Counted from the stretch's first letter, positions 48,218 through 59,968 are shown. The stretch: DNA of 64,000 nt from Ligustrum vulgare (GCA_963555705.1 OY743170.1:32501362-32565361); one strand, 5' to 3'. The notes: generated from the sequence alone by a model not told the origin. Numbers and translations: made by a program.

Positions 48218-48519
48218 CCACTTAAGTAAATCTCTCCAAATAAAGCAACCCATCACGCTTGTCTAGGGGACACCTTATCCTGCCCGTGTAAATGCCTCGA
48301 AGAATCATGGTTAGTAATGCTTCACGGCTTGCATTACTGCATAAAATTTAACATCATAAGTTGAGCTTAGCACCTAACAATTTCTCATTGAAGAACGCCA
48401 CATGTTTACCATTTTTACTCAACATTGCTCCAACCCCCAACTTTGATGCATCTGTATGCAACTCAAAAGGATGTGAAAGATCTGGCAGAAATAAAATTGG
48501 TGCAGTGGTTAGTTGTTGT
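48218..48519 (-). pseudogene. Gypsy RNase H relic
   Basis: On the - strand the frame from about 48510 reads LTTAPILFLPDLSHPFELHT and then DASKLGVGAMLSKNGKHVAF, the start of the gypsy RNase H domain with its first catalytic aspartate in HTDAS. It is bounded by solo LTRs on both sides. Confidence 0.88.
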
Positions 48520-49926
48520 TGACTGCAAGTGTAAGGATCGCACAAGTAATAAAGTAGATATGAGTTCGAATATCGTTCCCATGAGGATTGTGTAAATTGT
48601 ATTTTAGATTAAAAACTTTGACCAGAACTAGAAAATGCTTTGATTTGAGAATTTTTTGTTTGAAAATTAAAGTAAAAATTAAAATAAAAAGACATGAGAT
48701 TTGATTTGTGAAAACTATGAAAGAAACATGTTAGAATTATGAATCCACTTTAATCCTATCAACCATATTTTGACTTAAACATTTAACGACAATATACGGG
48801 GTAATGAAAATCTGTGTTCCTATAGTTATTAAAACCCTCTTTCTGAACGGTGAATTAAAACATTTTCCTACACGGGATTTGACTATATATTTCTATGACA
48901 ATTTCAAATATGTAGAAAAGCATTATGGATTTATGAACACTCATAGGGGTATATTTCTATCCTGCATCGAACTTTGTGGCAATTAATCAAAGTCTAATAA
49001 TTTCCTACTCTTTCAAACATAGAATTTTTTTACAAACATCAATAATTATGCGTCCACAATCATACATGAAAATAAATACACAATTAATTGCATAAATTAA
49101 ATATTAAGTCAAAATATGGAATCAAAAGATCAAAGTATCATGACAATTCTAACAATGAAAAACCTAGCCTAGAAACATAACTGAATATAAATCACGAGAA
49201 AAATAAAAGGATGTCACCCCGTTCATATTCTTGATCCTTGGTCTTCAATTGTGCTTTTGGCTTTGCATGGATTTCTCAACAATTGGACAACATTTTGGCA
49301 TGAATTCAACAAGTTGGGAACCCCCAAAAATGTACCTTATGTTTGGTGTTTATAACTTTGGTCAAAGGCTAGGTTAATTGGAAGAGAAAGATGCTAAAAA
49401 TCGAGCATAAAGCCCTTCATTCGGCCTAGCGGATAACCATGCGATTGCATGGTAGAATTCATACGATCGTGTAGTTATCGTAAAAGGATTTTTTCCATTT
49501 AAGTGACAAGCCTACAATTGTGCGCGCCTTTAGTATCATGCGAGCGCATGGTTCAACGACTGAGTGTAATTTCCATCTTTTGACGTGCTATAAGTTGGTT
49601 CTCATGATTTAATTGGAGTCAAGGTCCTTCATCTTCTAATTTGAGCAATTTAATTGATTTCTTCTAATTTGATTCTATTTCGACTTTTCTTCCAATTTGC
49701 CTCTCTATTGACATCACCAACTCTTAATTTGCATAGTTTAGCACTTTTATCATCCAATTGACTTTTTTTTTTTTTTTTTTTACCTCAATTCCTTTGTTTT
49801 CTCGACTTTGAGACATTTTTTAAATTTAAACAAATAATAACAAAATGAATAGCAAATATTCTAAAACAAACATATAAAATCATACTTTTTGGATAGAAAT
49901 AAGTGTATAAAATACACTTGTCATCA
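48520..49926 (-). mobile_element. Solo LTR in gypsy pol, - orientation
   Basis: On the - strand it starts TGATGACAAGTGTATTTTAT and ends CTTACACTTGCAGTCA over 1,407 bp. The flanks GTTGT (48515-48519) and GTCGT (49927-49931) match at 4 of 5. The element DNA on both sides belongs to the same gypsy polymerase. Confidence 0.82.
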
Positions 49927-49942
49927 GTCGTTCCTTAATCAA

Positions 49943-51143
49943 CTAAAACGTTGAATCTGCTTCATTTATCCATTTGAATCTACTACCCCTCATACAGTCA
50001 TTGATAGGTGCTATAATGCAACTGAAATGAGGTATGAAATGCCTATAAAAATAAGCAAGACCATGAAAACTCCCTATTTCATTGATGACCTTTAGTCTAG
50101 GCCACTGCTGCACGACTTCAACCTTAGCCTCATCCACATGTAATCCATCTCCAGAAACCACATATCCTAAAAAAAACACCTTAGGAGTCATGAACACACA
50201 CTTCTTCGTCGTTGCATAAAATTTTTCCCTGCTAAGCTCATCATAAACCTCCCTCACATGCTGAAGGTGCTCTTCAGGGTTAGCACTATAGATCAAAATA
50301 TCGTCAAAGTACACAACAACAAATTTGCCAATGAAAGGTCTTAACAACTGATTCATAACACGCATAAACGTGCTAGGGGCGTTGAATAACCCAAAAGGAA
50401 TCACCAACCATTCATACAACCCTTGTACGTTTTAAACACAGTTTTTCACTCATCCCTAGACCTCATACGAATTTGATAATATCCACTTTTCAAACCCAAT
50501 TTAGTAAACATAGTTGTACCACTAATGTGATCAAGTAAATCATCTAGGCGAGGAATAGGAAATCTGTACTTGACAGTAATTTTATTAACGGCTCTACTAT
50601 TCGCACACATACGCCAGGAAGCGTCTTTCTTGGGTGTCAAAAGGGTTGGTACCGTGCATGGGCTCATACTCTCCCTGATATGCTCCTTACACAGTAACTA
50701 CTCGACCTGCCAACGTAACTCCTCGTGTTCCCTAGGGTTCATCCTGTAATCCGGTTTGTTACGTAAAACTACACTTGGTTCTAGATCGATGTGATGTGTA
50801 TGTCACGCAGAGGTGGTAAACCATCTAGTAACTCGTCAGGAAATACATCATTAAATTCTTCCAGCAATGGAAGTACTGTCTCTGGAACAGCAGTAGGTTT
50901 TGCAACCTCCTTCGCAATCAATACATAGACTGTCTCAGACTCCTGTAAATCCTCACTAAATTGAGCCAATGATAACAGATTAGTACTAGTCCCTGCAGTT
51001 AAAGATTTCTCAACTGGTTTGTTAAGAACCAGTACAATTTTGACACCATCAAACATAAAGCTGCAATTATTCAATCGTCCATCATGAACAACTCTCCTAT
51101 CATACTGCCAAGGTCTTCCATCCCAATAGCAACTAACATGCAT
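49943..51143 (-). pseudogene. Gypsy reverse transcriptase relic
   Basis: 50667-50446 reads [19 protein letters not shown] and then [18 protein letters not shown]. After one frameshift at about 50440, 50419-49943 reads [19 protein letters not shown], then the catalytic box [11 protein letters not shown], then [20 protein letters not shown]. 51143-50781 carries the preceding linker, ending DELLDGLPPLRDIHI. The catalytic YFDD aspartates are intact and only a few shifts separate the parts. It would copy element RNA to DNA in the particle. Confidence 0.92.
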
Positions 51144-52590
51144 TCATGGTCACCACATCACACTAAGCAGCATATTTATATTTCATACAAATGGAAAACA
51201 AAACTAGAGCACATTTTGACCTGGTTACCTCACCGCCCCTTTTATGTCAGGCTAGCTTGTACGATTTATGATGCTATTTTGTCTTAATGTTCATCTTCTA
51301 TACTGCCTATTCTAAGATGATGTTCTCACAGCTTCCTGCAACAATCACAAAACGACACACTTTGCCCAAAATGGTACAGGTAGAGTCGAAGATATTGTTT
51401 CTCAACCAGTCATCATCATATGCAGTTTTTGGCATCAAGTATGACCTCCTAACAACCAAAACAGCCCCAACATCTCCCTATACAACCTCTTCATCAACTG
51501 CTTCTTCTTCATAAAAAAATAGTTGGCTAGTAATCTCTGCACCCTCCTCATCACCATCATCTGTATCTGTAAACAAAGCCTTCTTGCCTGCCTTCTTGTA
51601 GTCTGATTGCCTATGTCCAACCTCACCTCATGCAAAACACTTCAAATTACTACTTCTTGCTCCCTTATTCACAATATTCAAGCCTACTTGTATCCACCGC
51701 CTCTAGCACGACTAGCACCATCACCAGCACTGGTATTGTTGCCTGCACCAAAAGAATTACCAGAATCACCAACGCTAGTGCATCATGCGTGCCTTTCAAA
51801 CACCAAGGTCCTCTAATGTGCCGCAGAAACAGAGATATGATCAAACATATTGACAGTATTCTAAATCTGGACCCTCAATCCACCAATATAACTCGTCGCC
51901 AATTAATACTAAGTTTCTTAAATCTTGTTTCCGGAAACTAGTTGGTAAAATTCAGTGGTATATTCATCCATGGACATGATTCCCTGCTTCAAATTTTGCA
52001 ATCTCTAGTACACCAACCTTTGAAAATTGTAAGGCGGGAATGCAGCCCGCATCTATTTCTCCATCTTCTCCCAAGAAGTAATATTTGACTTGCCCACCCT
52101 GTTACTTGTTAGTTTCAACTGCTGCCACCACACGAACACCCTTCCCCGTAATCTAGTCTCCACCAAAGGCACACATTTGTCTTCTGGCACCCCTTTGAAT
52201 TCTAAGATCTCTTCGACCATGACTAATCAATCAAGAAAATCCTCTACTTGTAGGCCAACATGAGATTTTGGAATTTCAGTCCTCATACCAGCTTCCCAGC
52301 GTCTCATGTCATCTACTACTGGAGCCCTCGGCTGCCTACGACGAACTTGCGAGATTTTCTCATAGTATTCATTGTCATCTCCCATAGACTCCTCATCTAA
52401 ACCCCTCTGTCCGCTCCTCCCATCTTTGTTTCCTAAAAGGGTCATCATTCTTTGTGTCAATTGTTCCATTCACTGACCTACAATCTGACTAATTTGCTGC
52501 TCCCACTGAATTTCGTTGTCACCCTTGTAGATTTCCTCAACATGTTGTTGGTGCTGTTGTCCTCTTCTAGGTGACATCTTTACCAAGGAT
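51144..52590 (-). pseudogene. Gypsy gag and protease relic
   Basis: This is the expected place for gag, zinc knuckle and protease. Frames are short: 52469-52227 (KISQVRRRQPRAPVVDDMRR, then VGLQVEDFLD) looks like gag text, and 51635-51435 may be the zinc-knuckle/protease link. Order, strand and position next to the primer site support the call more than the sequence does. Confidence 0.6.
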
Positions 52591-52596
52591 CAATTC

Positions 52597-52611
52597 AGCT
52601 CTGATACCAAC
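52597..52611 (-). other. Primer binding site of the gypsy element (tRNA-iMet type)
   Basis: On the - strand, GTTGGTATCAGAGC follows the LTR end. Confidence 0.88.
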
Positions 52612-53114
52612 TGATGTAGCGGAAGCTATGAAAAAAGATCATATATCACAAATTGTTGAATAACACATATTTCCAGTAAGCGATCTTTTAATTTCATGCT
52701 AAATCTTAAGATTTCCATGAATTAGGTATTCAAAGTCGAATTTCAATGAAAAATACGAAAATTGGGTAGAAATCAAGAATGTCGGAATTGTATTATTAAA
52801 AACTGCACAACAACGCAAAACAAAAGTGTTTAAATACTAAACCTAGAGGCGTAATTAAAGTTTAAAAGAAGAAAATAGACATGACAATTTAAAGAAAGCA
52901 ATTTTAAAATAATTAGATGTTTTCAATGGCCCAAAATCCATCATTAGTAGCGACAAAGCCGCTGGTCCAGTTTGTCTCGTCGAGAGCTTTTCGAAAACAT
53001 ATTTTGAGCCAACCGAGTCTGTGTGTAAATTCTATGCCCATTTTTTAAAAAAAATTCCAACTCCAATGATCCTTCTTTTCCAAGTAATCCAACGCTCAAT
53101 CTCCAATACCATCA
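52612..53114 (-). repeat. 5' LTR of the gypsy element
   Basis: 503 bp, matching 44937-45452 with many substitutions and small gaps. Confidence 0.9.
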
Positions 53115-53921
53115 CCCAAGCTAGCTAATCTAAACTCAAATAAAGCCCAATAGCAAATCTAACCCAAAATAAGAGGAAAAAAAAAAAAGAACTTATTACC
53201 CAAATCTTACTCATTGCCATTGCCGTCAACAACGTGAACAACAATAGGTGGCTAATAGTTGATTCCACATTTGAAACTAGATAGGGACTAGTCCACAAAC
53301 GGAATGGTCCTCTTAGTTTTGAATGTTGCAACTACATCATTGACATCCTTGGGTAGGGAACCAAGTTAGTCTAAAACTCATTCACATCCATATTCAGAGC
53401 TCCATCAAATCGCAGAGATGTAGTCAAAGAAGAAACCACCATAATCAACTGCAATCCTCACAAGCAACAACGATCCAAGTTCGGATCCAGTGCCTCCATC
53501 GACATTATGTGATGTTCGCTACTTAGCTTTATGGATTCCAGATCTAGATCCTTAAGTGAAGGAACTGCATTGTTCGATGACGACTAGAAAGTCATCAAGG
53601 ATTGTCGCTCATGGTGTAAGTGGATGATGCACCGGATTTCTGGCTTCTATCGATCAGTCTATTAACCAAAGTAATTCTGTGTTGTTTTGTAGGTAAGAAG
53701 AGTTTAGGACTCTAGTCGAGAATTTGTAGAAGGGCAATTAATTTTTGATGGAGGCAAATGATCCAGATCAACAAAATAAGGAAACAAAACATTTTGGCAA
53801 AAAATGAAACCAAACCTAAAAAAAAAAAAAAAAATTGGCCGGATGAGCAACTGTGCCGCCGCTCGTCGGAGACAGGAATACTTAGAACCCTAGGTCAAGA
53901 TCTAAAACTGCTCTGATACCA
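53115..53921. other. Internal residue of the dismembered LTR element, 5' part
   Basis: It begins with the CCCAA duplication and ends with a tRNA-iMet primer site (53910-53921). No gag frame is seen. Text around 53400-53660 has coding-like composition but matches nothing I know. Confidence 0.45.
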
Positions 53922-54201
53922 TGAACAAAATAGAAACTGAAACTATATAATTTTATTCATTGAAAGCTTAATGAAAGGAATACAAGCTTAGAGCTATATA
54001 TAGAGAATTCAAACTAGAAGAATCCAAAAAAACTAACAAACTTGGTGTAAAATAAAAGTAGTAAACTGAAAATGTGTGTTTATGTGAAATATGGCTTTAT
54101 CCGCATTTATGGAATTCTATTAGGTTGTATCCATATCTATCAGCATTCCATCCTATTCTATCAGCATGTATCAGCATTACATGTACTTACATATCTTTAC
54201 A
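53922..54201 (-). repeat. 5' LTR of the dismembered element
   Basis: Starts TGAACAAAATAG and ends CATATCTTTACA. The - strand holds a TATA-like run (CTCTATATATAGCTC) near 53993-54007, as an LTR promoter would. It lies 158 bp past the stop codon of the RING gene. Confidence 0.8.
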
Positions 54202-54359
54202 AACAGAAAATGCACAGCACGTCACCATTATGAGAGACAAATTCCAGTCAGTAAATGGAAAGCTTACTATTCCCATAGCAGTTCTAGTTGTTCAACTAGA
54301 GGTGCAACATTATTATTACAAAGAATAAAAGTACAGGAAATTCTTGAAATTGAGTGACA

Positions 54360-55268
54360 TTAATATTCAAAAGGCCAATACGAGTCATCAGAATGTTGGT
54401 TGTGCTCATGGTAGACGACTGAACTAGGTTCTGCTGTTTCATTATGGCTAGAGCCGGAGCGAGAGGATCCAAAAGGCCACAAGAAAGACCATCTTCTCCT
54501 CCTGCCTGGATTCTCATTTCTGTCCTCTCGACTACCAAATCTCCTGCTCCAGCTTCTGTTTTGCTCCCTAGAATGGTAATTATTGCGCTCGTTGCTTGAT
54601 TGCTGAGGAGTTAGCTCCTGGCGACAAACTGGGCACGAACTGCGTTGTTGTAGCCACGGAACAATGCATTCCATGTGATATAGATGCTTGCACGGTAATT
54701 TCATCACTCTTGATTTTAATTCGAATTTTTCTTTGCAAACAGCACAGGTCGAATCAGAACGGACGTGCTTCTTCGAAATCTTGATTGTCGGTAGGGAGTC
54801 AATGTAGGATCTTGAAGCTGGAGGAGGAACATTTTGACTGCTGCTTGTAATGTGCTCGAAAAATTCTTCAACTCCAGGGCCAATAAAGTAATCGCCACCA
54901 TTGTCTCGTCTAAATCCAAGAGCGTCATTCAGAAACTCTAAGAGCCCACCACTGCCAGGCATCCTTACTGGCATATCACCACTGAAAACTAGGAGCGAAT
55001 TCCAAGAGTTACCATTCAGAGGAGGACCCCCTTCAGATCTCCCTCGGCCATCAGTCGCGTTGCTTCTAAGAGTCACTTGTTGTCTGAGAAAATTCGTGAC
55101 AGCTTCCATAAACCTCGGTCTTTGGTCATGATTTTCAGCGGTCGTGCTCAACATATCTTCAAGTTCCTGAACAAAACCCCCATCACAGTTGGGGCACAGT
55201 GATCGTCTCTGAAGAGTTACGGGTTCCCTGCAACTATAACACCAATGCGTGCCTCTGTTGCTTGACAT
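54360..55268 (-). CDS. RING-H2 E3 ubiquitin ligase, RHC1A/RNF126-like
   Basis: This is an intact single-exon frame of 302 codons. Residues 8-28 form an N-terminal zinc ribbon (HWCYSCREPV, cysteines 10, 13, 25 and 28), as in plant RHC1A/RHC2A and animal RNF115/126 proteins. The RING-H2 domain is at 175-215 with ligands C175, C178, C193, H195, H198, C201, C212 and C215 (CAVCKEKFELKSRVMKLPCK, then HLYHMECIVPWLQQRSSCPV). The C-terminus is serine/arginine-rich and ends DDSYWPFEY. The RING recruits an E2 and passes ubiquitin to substrates; the ribbon of related proteins binds ubiquitin or clients. There is no membrane segment, so it is probably cytosolic or nuclear. Start chosen: the first ATG, directly before the conserved ribbon. 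Length fits the family. All zinc ligands are present and I see no damage. Confidence 0.93.
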   Translation of the reverse strand: MSSNRGTHWCYSCREPVTLQRRSLCPNCDGGFVQELEDMLSTTAENHDQRPRFMEAVTNFLRQQVTLRSNATDGRGRSEGGPPLNGNSWNSLLVFSGDMPVRMPGSGGLLEFLNDALGFRRDNGGDYFIGPGVEEFFEHITSSSQNVPPPASRSYIDSLPTIKISKKHVRSDSTCAVCKEKFELKSRVMKLPCKHLYHMECIVPWLQQRSSCPVCRQELTPQQSSNERNNYHSREQNRSWSRRFGSREDRNENPGRRRRWSFLWPFGSSRSGSSHNETAEPSSVVYHEHNQHSDDSYWPFEY

Positions 55269-55304
55269 CTTCGTTCTCTCTAATTCTTTCCTCGCTCACA
55301 ACAC

Positions 55305-55995
55305 CTAAAGTAAATTCAGTGCAACTTTGAAATAAAACAAGATTTAGCCTTCTTTTTCTTCTTTAATTTAATAACGTTAAAATCCCGATTTAATTCTCTG
55401 TACCAAACAAACCATTAAATAGCACACTCAAAAACGAAATAAAATGGATTCCTCGATCTTCCTTCCAGGATACATCCAAGTCTTAACCCTATTAAGATTG
55501 TAACTTGATTCCTACTACCATAACTCCATTGATTCCTCCCACAAATTTCTTATGAAGAAATACAAGATTTGAAATGCAAGTCAATACATTTGGGGAATCA
55601 ACAGCAGAAATGTTCTCCAGTAAACGTTGGACATTGGAAGTAACAAATCAACCAAAAAACTGTTGATGGATCAAGATTTCGAGAATCTGGATCAAAAGTC
55701 TTCATATTATTAATTCATTTGGTCCCTAAAAAATTCATTCAACTTTCCATTAAATTAATGAACATCACAGTTTATATTCTGCCTCTAAAAGATTTCATAG
55801 AAACACAAAAATAACGCATCAAGAATTTACTTATCAGTTATCACTATAATAATTCCTGAACCCATTGAATCAAATCAAAGAAAACACATTCAAATTAAGC
55901 TTAAGTTCCAGAAATACAAGAAAAATTATTCCAAAGGAAAAGAAGATTAAAGAAAGTAGAAAAGTGAAAGAGAAAATAAGCTAGAGTGTTCATAC
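55305..55995 (-). other. Inferred 5'-UTR intron of the RING gene
   Basis: On the - strand CAAAG|GTATGAACAC is a good donor at 55995 and TTTACTTTAG|GTGTTG a good acceptor at 55305, 37 bp before the start codon. The 691 bp between them are T-rich on the - strand and hold no frame. Transcript data would be needed to confirm it. Confidence 0.5.
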
Positions 55996-56254
55996 CTTTG
56001 AGGCAGTGGATAAATAGACAAAGGTATAAAAAGACCCAGATGGATAACTCTGTTGAAATAGGAAACTTGCAGCAAAATTACACGAGAGTGAGTGCAGTGT
56101 GCTCGTTAGTTGAGCTAATGATGTGCCTTTTAGTAAAAAAATTGGATTATAATTAGAGTGAGAGAGTGCTGTCCTAGTCTGTAATTTGTTGCAGAATGGA
56201 GGCAGGATTGGGCTGCACGTGGGTCATGTGATGGGCCTTTTATCATTTTCAACA
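55996..56254. other. Probable first exon and promoter of the RING gene
   Basis: No coding frame. This is the expected place for the non-coding first exon and promoter on the - strand. A Mutator-like element begins at 56264. Confidence 0.4.
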
Positions 56255-56263
56255 TTATTCATT

Positions 56264-57637
56264 GGAAAAAATGCATAAATAAAGGTGTTTTAGCCTCCAT
56301 TTGGTACTCAAAATAAATTCATTTATAAATCATTTTATAAATAAAAAAAATTTAAATTACTTTTTAACCATACATATTTTCTTTTTCAAATTTTCAACAA
56401 TTACTTTTTTAACTCAAAATCATAAATAAACAAATTTATAAATCAAACAATGTTACCAAACAAATGCTTAAAATATAAATTTAAAAAATGAGGTCAAACT
56501 TGTATAATTTCAAAAATCAAGTTATAATTAGAGTTAATTAATTAAATTATAGAAATAAAAATGTTTTAATAAATATATATATTAAAGTCACAATATTGTA
56601 TAATTTCAAGTTACAAGAGACCAATCTTTTAAGTCACGGATTTATTTTAAGTCACAAGTCAATTTTAAAGGTCACGGACTTATTTTTAAGTCACAACTTT
56701 AATGTATTTTATGTCACAACTTATAAACTATTAGATCATGAATCTTTTAAGTGCCAATTATCAAATTATTAGGTTATAATTATTTGATTTCTAGGTCACA
56801 ACTTATTAGGTCAGACATTTTTAAGTCATTATAATCATTGCATACAGAACATAGATCGATGCCTATCCATCACCAATTTATCTACAAAACAACCACCGAC
56901 CACCGATATTCACTCTCCCCGACGGAGGCAACGATGATGACACCCACTACAGGAGCGAGAGTAGGCACCGCACGTCTGCATGACGATGACGATACCACCA
57001 TTGTAGATCTTCCGGATGACAATGCCGTAATCTCAGATCTGCACGACGAATTCGTTGGTGCGCGCGCGTATAGCACCACCTTTGGCTGCCTTGCACGGAT
57101 ATGTTGACGGTGTGTGGTTTATTTCTTTGTGGTGGTAGTGTATTAGGTGGTGTGTTGGCGATCGAGTGATTGTTGTGGTGGTTCAGATGCGATGGTTTTT
57201 TTGGTGCGAGTTGTGGAGAATCTTAGGCAGGCGATAGTGTTTCTCCTCAGCTTTGATTTTGCTTCTTCTCTCTGGTGCTTCTTCTCTCTTCTCTCTTTGC
57301 TGCTTTTGTGAATGGAAGTCTTCGTTTGAGACATGGGCTGGAGTGCGGTAGACATGGTGTGTGGGCGGGATGAAGGGACATCATGTGGCAGCCATGGAGT
57401 GCGGCGTGGGTTGAGAGTGAACGTATGGAAGAGAGAGAATAACTAGGGTTTGATGTGGAGTGGTATGGTGTGAGATTGTGATAAGATTTGGGTAATTAAT
57501 TCAATTTCAAAATATCATTATTTTAATTATTTAATTAATTTTGAGATTTTAATTATAACTTGATATTTGAAGTTATACATATTTAGTCTCATATTTGAAT
57601 TTGGATATTTAAAAGTAGGGGTGTGTGTAATTTTCAC
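56264..57637. mobile_element. Non-autonomous Mutator-like element 1
   Basis: The 9-bp duplication TTATTCATT flanks it (56255-56263 and 57638-57646). Ends read GGAAAAAATGCATAAATA and, reverse-complemented, GTGAAAATTACACACACC. Inverted repeats continue for over 100 bp (CTTGTATAATTTCAAAAATC left, matching the complement of ATTTGAAGTTATACATAT right). The middle at 56840-57430 is GC-rich with mixed short frames and no transposase. A Tourist-like MITE sits in the left arm. The companion at 58985-62097 has related arms. Confidence 0.82.
56293..56467. mobile_element. Tourist-like MITE, copy 2
   Basis: 175 bp starting GCCTCCATTTGG and ending CCAAACAAATGC, flanked by TTA (56290-56292 and 56468-56470). 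The shared interior TTAACCATACATATTTTC identifies the family. Its removal restores alignment of the Mutator-like arm with the right arm at 62060. Confidence 0.9.
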
Positions 57638-57654
57638 TTATTCATTGTTATAAC

Positions 57655-58683
57655 TAGGGGTGGACAAAAAAAAAAAATGGGAACCGAGAGAACCGAACCA
57701 GAACCGGAAAAAAAAAATCAAAACTAGTCAGTTCTTTATGGGAAAAGTAAGAACCGAAACCAAATCGAAATCGAAAATGGAGAACCGAAAATCGATCGGT
57801 TCCTATTTGAAAACATAAAACCGAATTGAGAACCGAGCAATTTTAATTTAAAAATTAAGTCCAGTTGACACTTTTGACATTTTCTGTATTGTTTTACATG
57901 ATAGAGCGTACAAATCCAGCTTATTTAGATGTATTATGATAATTGTTGAATTATTCATATCGTGTTGCATCTTACATGAAATTCTTTACACCAATTTTAG
58001 AAGATTGAATGTTTTGTCTCTCACTCGCACTGGTTCAGTGCATTTTTTTGGTGTAGTAATTACAAATTAAGGCAATGGTTGTTGTGTTGATATGTACTGA
58101 ACTAATTTTAGTAAGGATGTGTGGTTTGACATGTATGTGACATTTGTGGAGGTGCATTAGTGAATTGTGGTTTTACATTGGAGTCTGAGATAAGAGTTCA
58201 TTAGAAATTGTTTGTTATCTTCGAAGTATACCTATGTTCAAATGACCTAAATGATTTTATATTATGGTAAAGGTGTCTATATGTCATCATTATCATTTTT
58301 TTAACGCGGATGATCCGTGAATTCTAGCATAAGCAGTAGATATAACAAAAGAAAATGAAAATCCTACATTTTTAATTGCTACTGGAAATATACAAAGTAT
58401 TATAACTGTATTTAGTACCTTTAGAACCTGAATATTTTACACATGGGTGGATTCGTTTGGAAAATTTTGAATAAACACTTATTTGTTTTTTGTACACATT
58501 TTTACGTTTGCTCAAAGTTGAATTTTTTAATAAAAGAACCAAAAAATAACCAAAATCGAATCAGAAATGGAATCATTTGGTTATTGAGTTTTGAGAACCG
58601 GAATCGAAATCGAGATGAAATTTTCGATTCGATTCAATTATGATTCCTTCAATAACCGAATCGAAAACCGAACACCTACCCTA
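57655..58683. mobile_element. hAT-type non-autonomous element 2
   Basis: Ends TAGGGGTGGAC and, reverse-complemented, TAGGGTAGGTG. The flanking 8-mers GTTATAAC (57647-57654) and ATTATAAG (58684-58691) match at 6 of 8. Arms rich in GAACCGAACC and GAATCGAAA can pair with each other. The element begins directly beside the right target duplication of Mutator-like element 1. The interior shows no transposase. Confidence 0.75.
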
Positions 58684-58691
58684 ATTATAAG

Positions 58692-58975
58692 GGTTCTGAT
58701 CCCAAACTATATTCTTAAGATATAATCATGAGATGGGTGTGGGGATTACCAGTATATTTTCATGATGAAGTTTTTTTAGCTTATAAAAATAAAGTATTGG
58801 ATTTATCGTAGGAAAATTTTCATTAATAGTAATCAATCTATACTTTTCGTCGCACGTTGTCCTAAATGTAAGTTTCTTGGCAGTTTGGTTCTCAGCCTAT
58901 TTGTTTTAGTGCGTTATTGGTTCTGCCGCGCAATTAATAATTAATTTTGATTGCAAGTATGAAATTTAGGTGAAA
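58692..58975. other. Short intergenic spacer
   Basis: No gene or repeat boundary seen. It ends in the target duplication of the next element. Confidence 0.4.
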
Positions 58976-59962
58976 ATAAAATAAGAGGAAATTACTCCCA
59001 CCGATACTTTGAAAGAACCAAATTCAAATGGAAGTTGAAATCTACATAAATACAAATATCAGGTTATAATTAAAAAAATTATAACTAATTAATAAATTAG
59101 AATAATTTAAAATTTAATTAATTATTCAACCACATCTCATTCATACACTACTTCAAACCCTAATTATAATATATGCTCTCTCTATGCTCCATACACACTA
59201 CCGGCGGCACCCTCACCCCATGGCCACACTCTCAATCAGTTGAATAGAGAATTGAAAATTTTTCAACAATCAGTTGAACGAAGAATTGTAGATTTATCCA
59301 TTAAAGAAGAACCCATGATTTCTCTAGTTAGTGGTTGTGTTATCGATTTACGAGAACTGAAGATTTCTCCATTAAAGAAGAGACCATGATTTCTCTAGTC
59401 AGTGCCATCTTTGATTCTTGATTTCATTTGGTGGGTTATTTATTGAAATTATATTTTTCTTTGAACAAAACAGTGGGCGTTTTCATTTGAAGAGGCTACG
59501 AAGGTTATGGAATTGAGAGGCTGATCAAGAACTGGTGTGCATATCTACAATATATTTAAAAATGATGGATGGAGGAGAATCTTTTGAATATCAATTTTAT
59601 TCTTTAATATTTAGCTATATGCCTAATCTACCCTTACCCCTATTTAATAACATTAAATAATTTATTACATTAATTAATTTATTTTTAGGAATTACATTGT
59701 TAAAATATAATTTCATATTATTATTTTATTTCATTTATTTGGTATTAAATTCACTTACTATCAACATTTTACAATGTTGTAATAATATTTCATATTATTA
59801 TTATTATTATTACACTTTTTATTTATTTAGTATTAAAAAAGGAGAAAAACTACTTCGTCCTTTAATAAATATCATTAGAATATAATATATTAATATAATA
59901 TTTAAAATATTACATCCAAAGTTTTAAAAAATTGAATAGTCTACTCAAATTTCATAATTTAT

Positions 59963-59968
<6 letters not shown>

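Larger units (their letters stand above)
44937..53114 (-). mobile_element. Ty3/gypsy retrotransposon, defective, hosting two solo LTRs
   Basis: LTRs are 44937-45452 and 52612-53114, with TGAAGTAGC/TGATGTAGC starts and ACCATCA ends. A perfect 5-bp duplication CCCAA flanks the element (44932-44936 and 53115-53119). The tRNA-iMet primer site sits beside the right LTR on the - strand. Gag, protease, reverse transcriptase, RNase H and integrase remnants follow in the gypsy order from right to left, all broken. The LTRs differ by more than 10% by eye, so the insertion is old compared with the copia 2 element. Confidence 0.93.
37095..54201 (-). mobile_element. Small non-autonomous LTR retrotransposon dismembered by later insertions
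   Basis: The right LTR (53922-54201, 280 bp) has the tRNA-iMet primer site beside it (CATGGTATCAGAGC on the - strand). The left LTR (37095-37255) matches its far half and is followed by a polypurine-tract complement (TCCCCCCTC). Orientation and order are those of one - strand element. Everything between is accounted for by a hAT-type element, a Harbinger transposon and a gypsy element, each with its own target duplication, plus about 2 kb of residual internal DNA (37256-37982, 38912-39204, 44718-44936, 53115-53921). That residue has no gag or pol but includes a receptor-kinase-like fragment. The outer end of the left LTR is truncated against the gag-like gene, so no target duplication can be read. 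Two separate elements sharing a family is the main alternative. Confidence 0.68.

Noticed and set aside
56838..57107. 89-codon frame with DDDDTT text
   Set aside because: It lies in the GC-rich core of a Mutator-like element, and a - strand frame covers the same bases. No conserved motif is seen.
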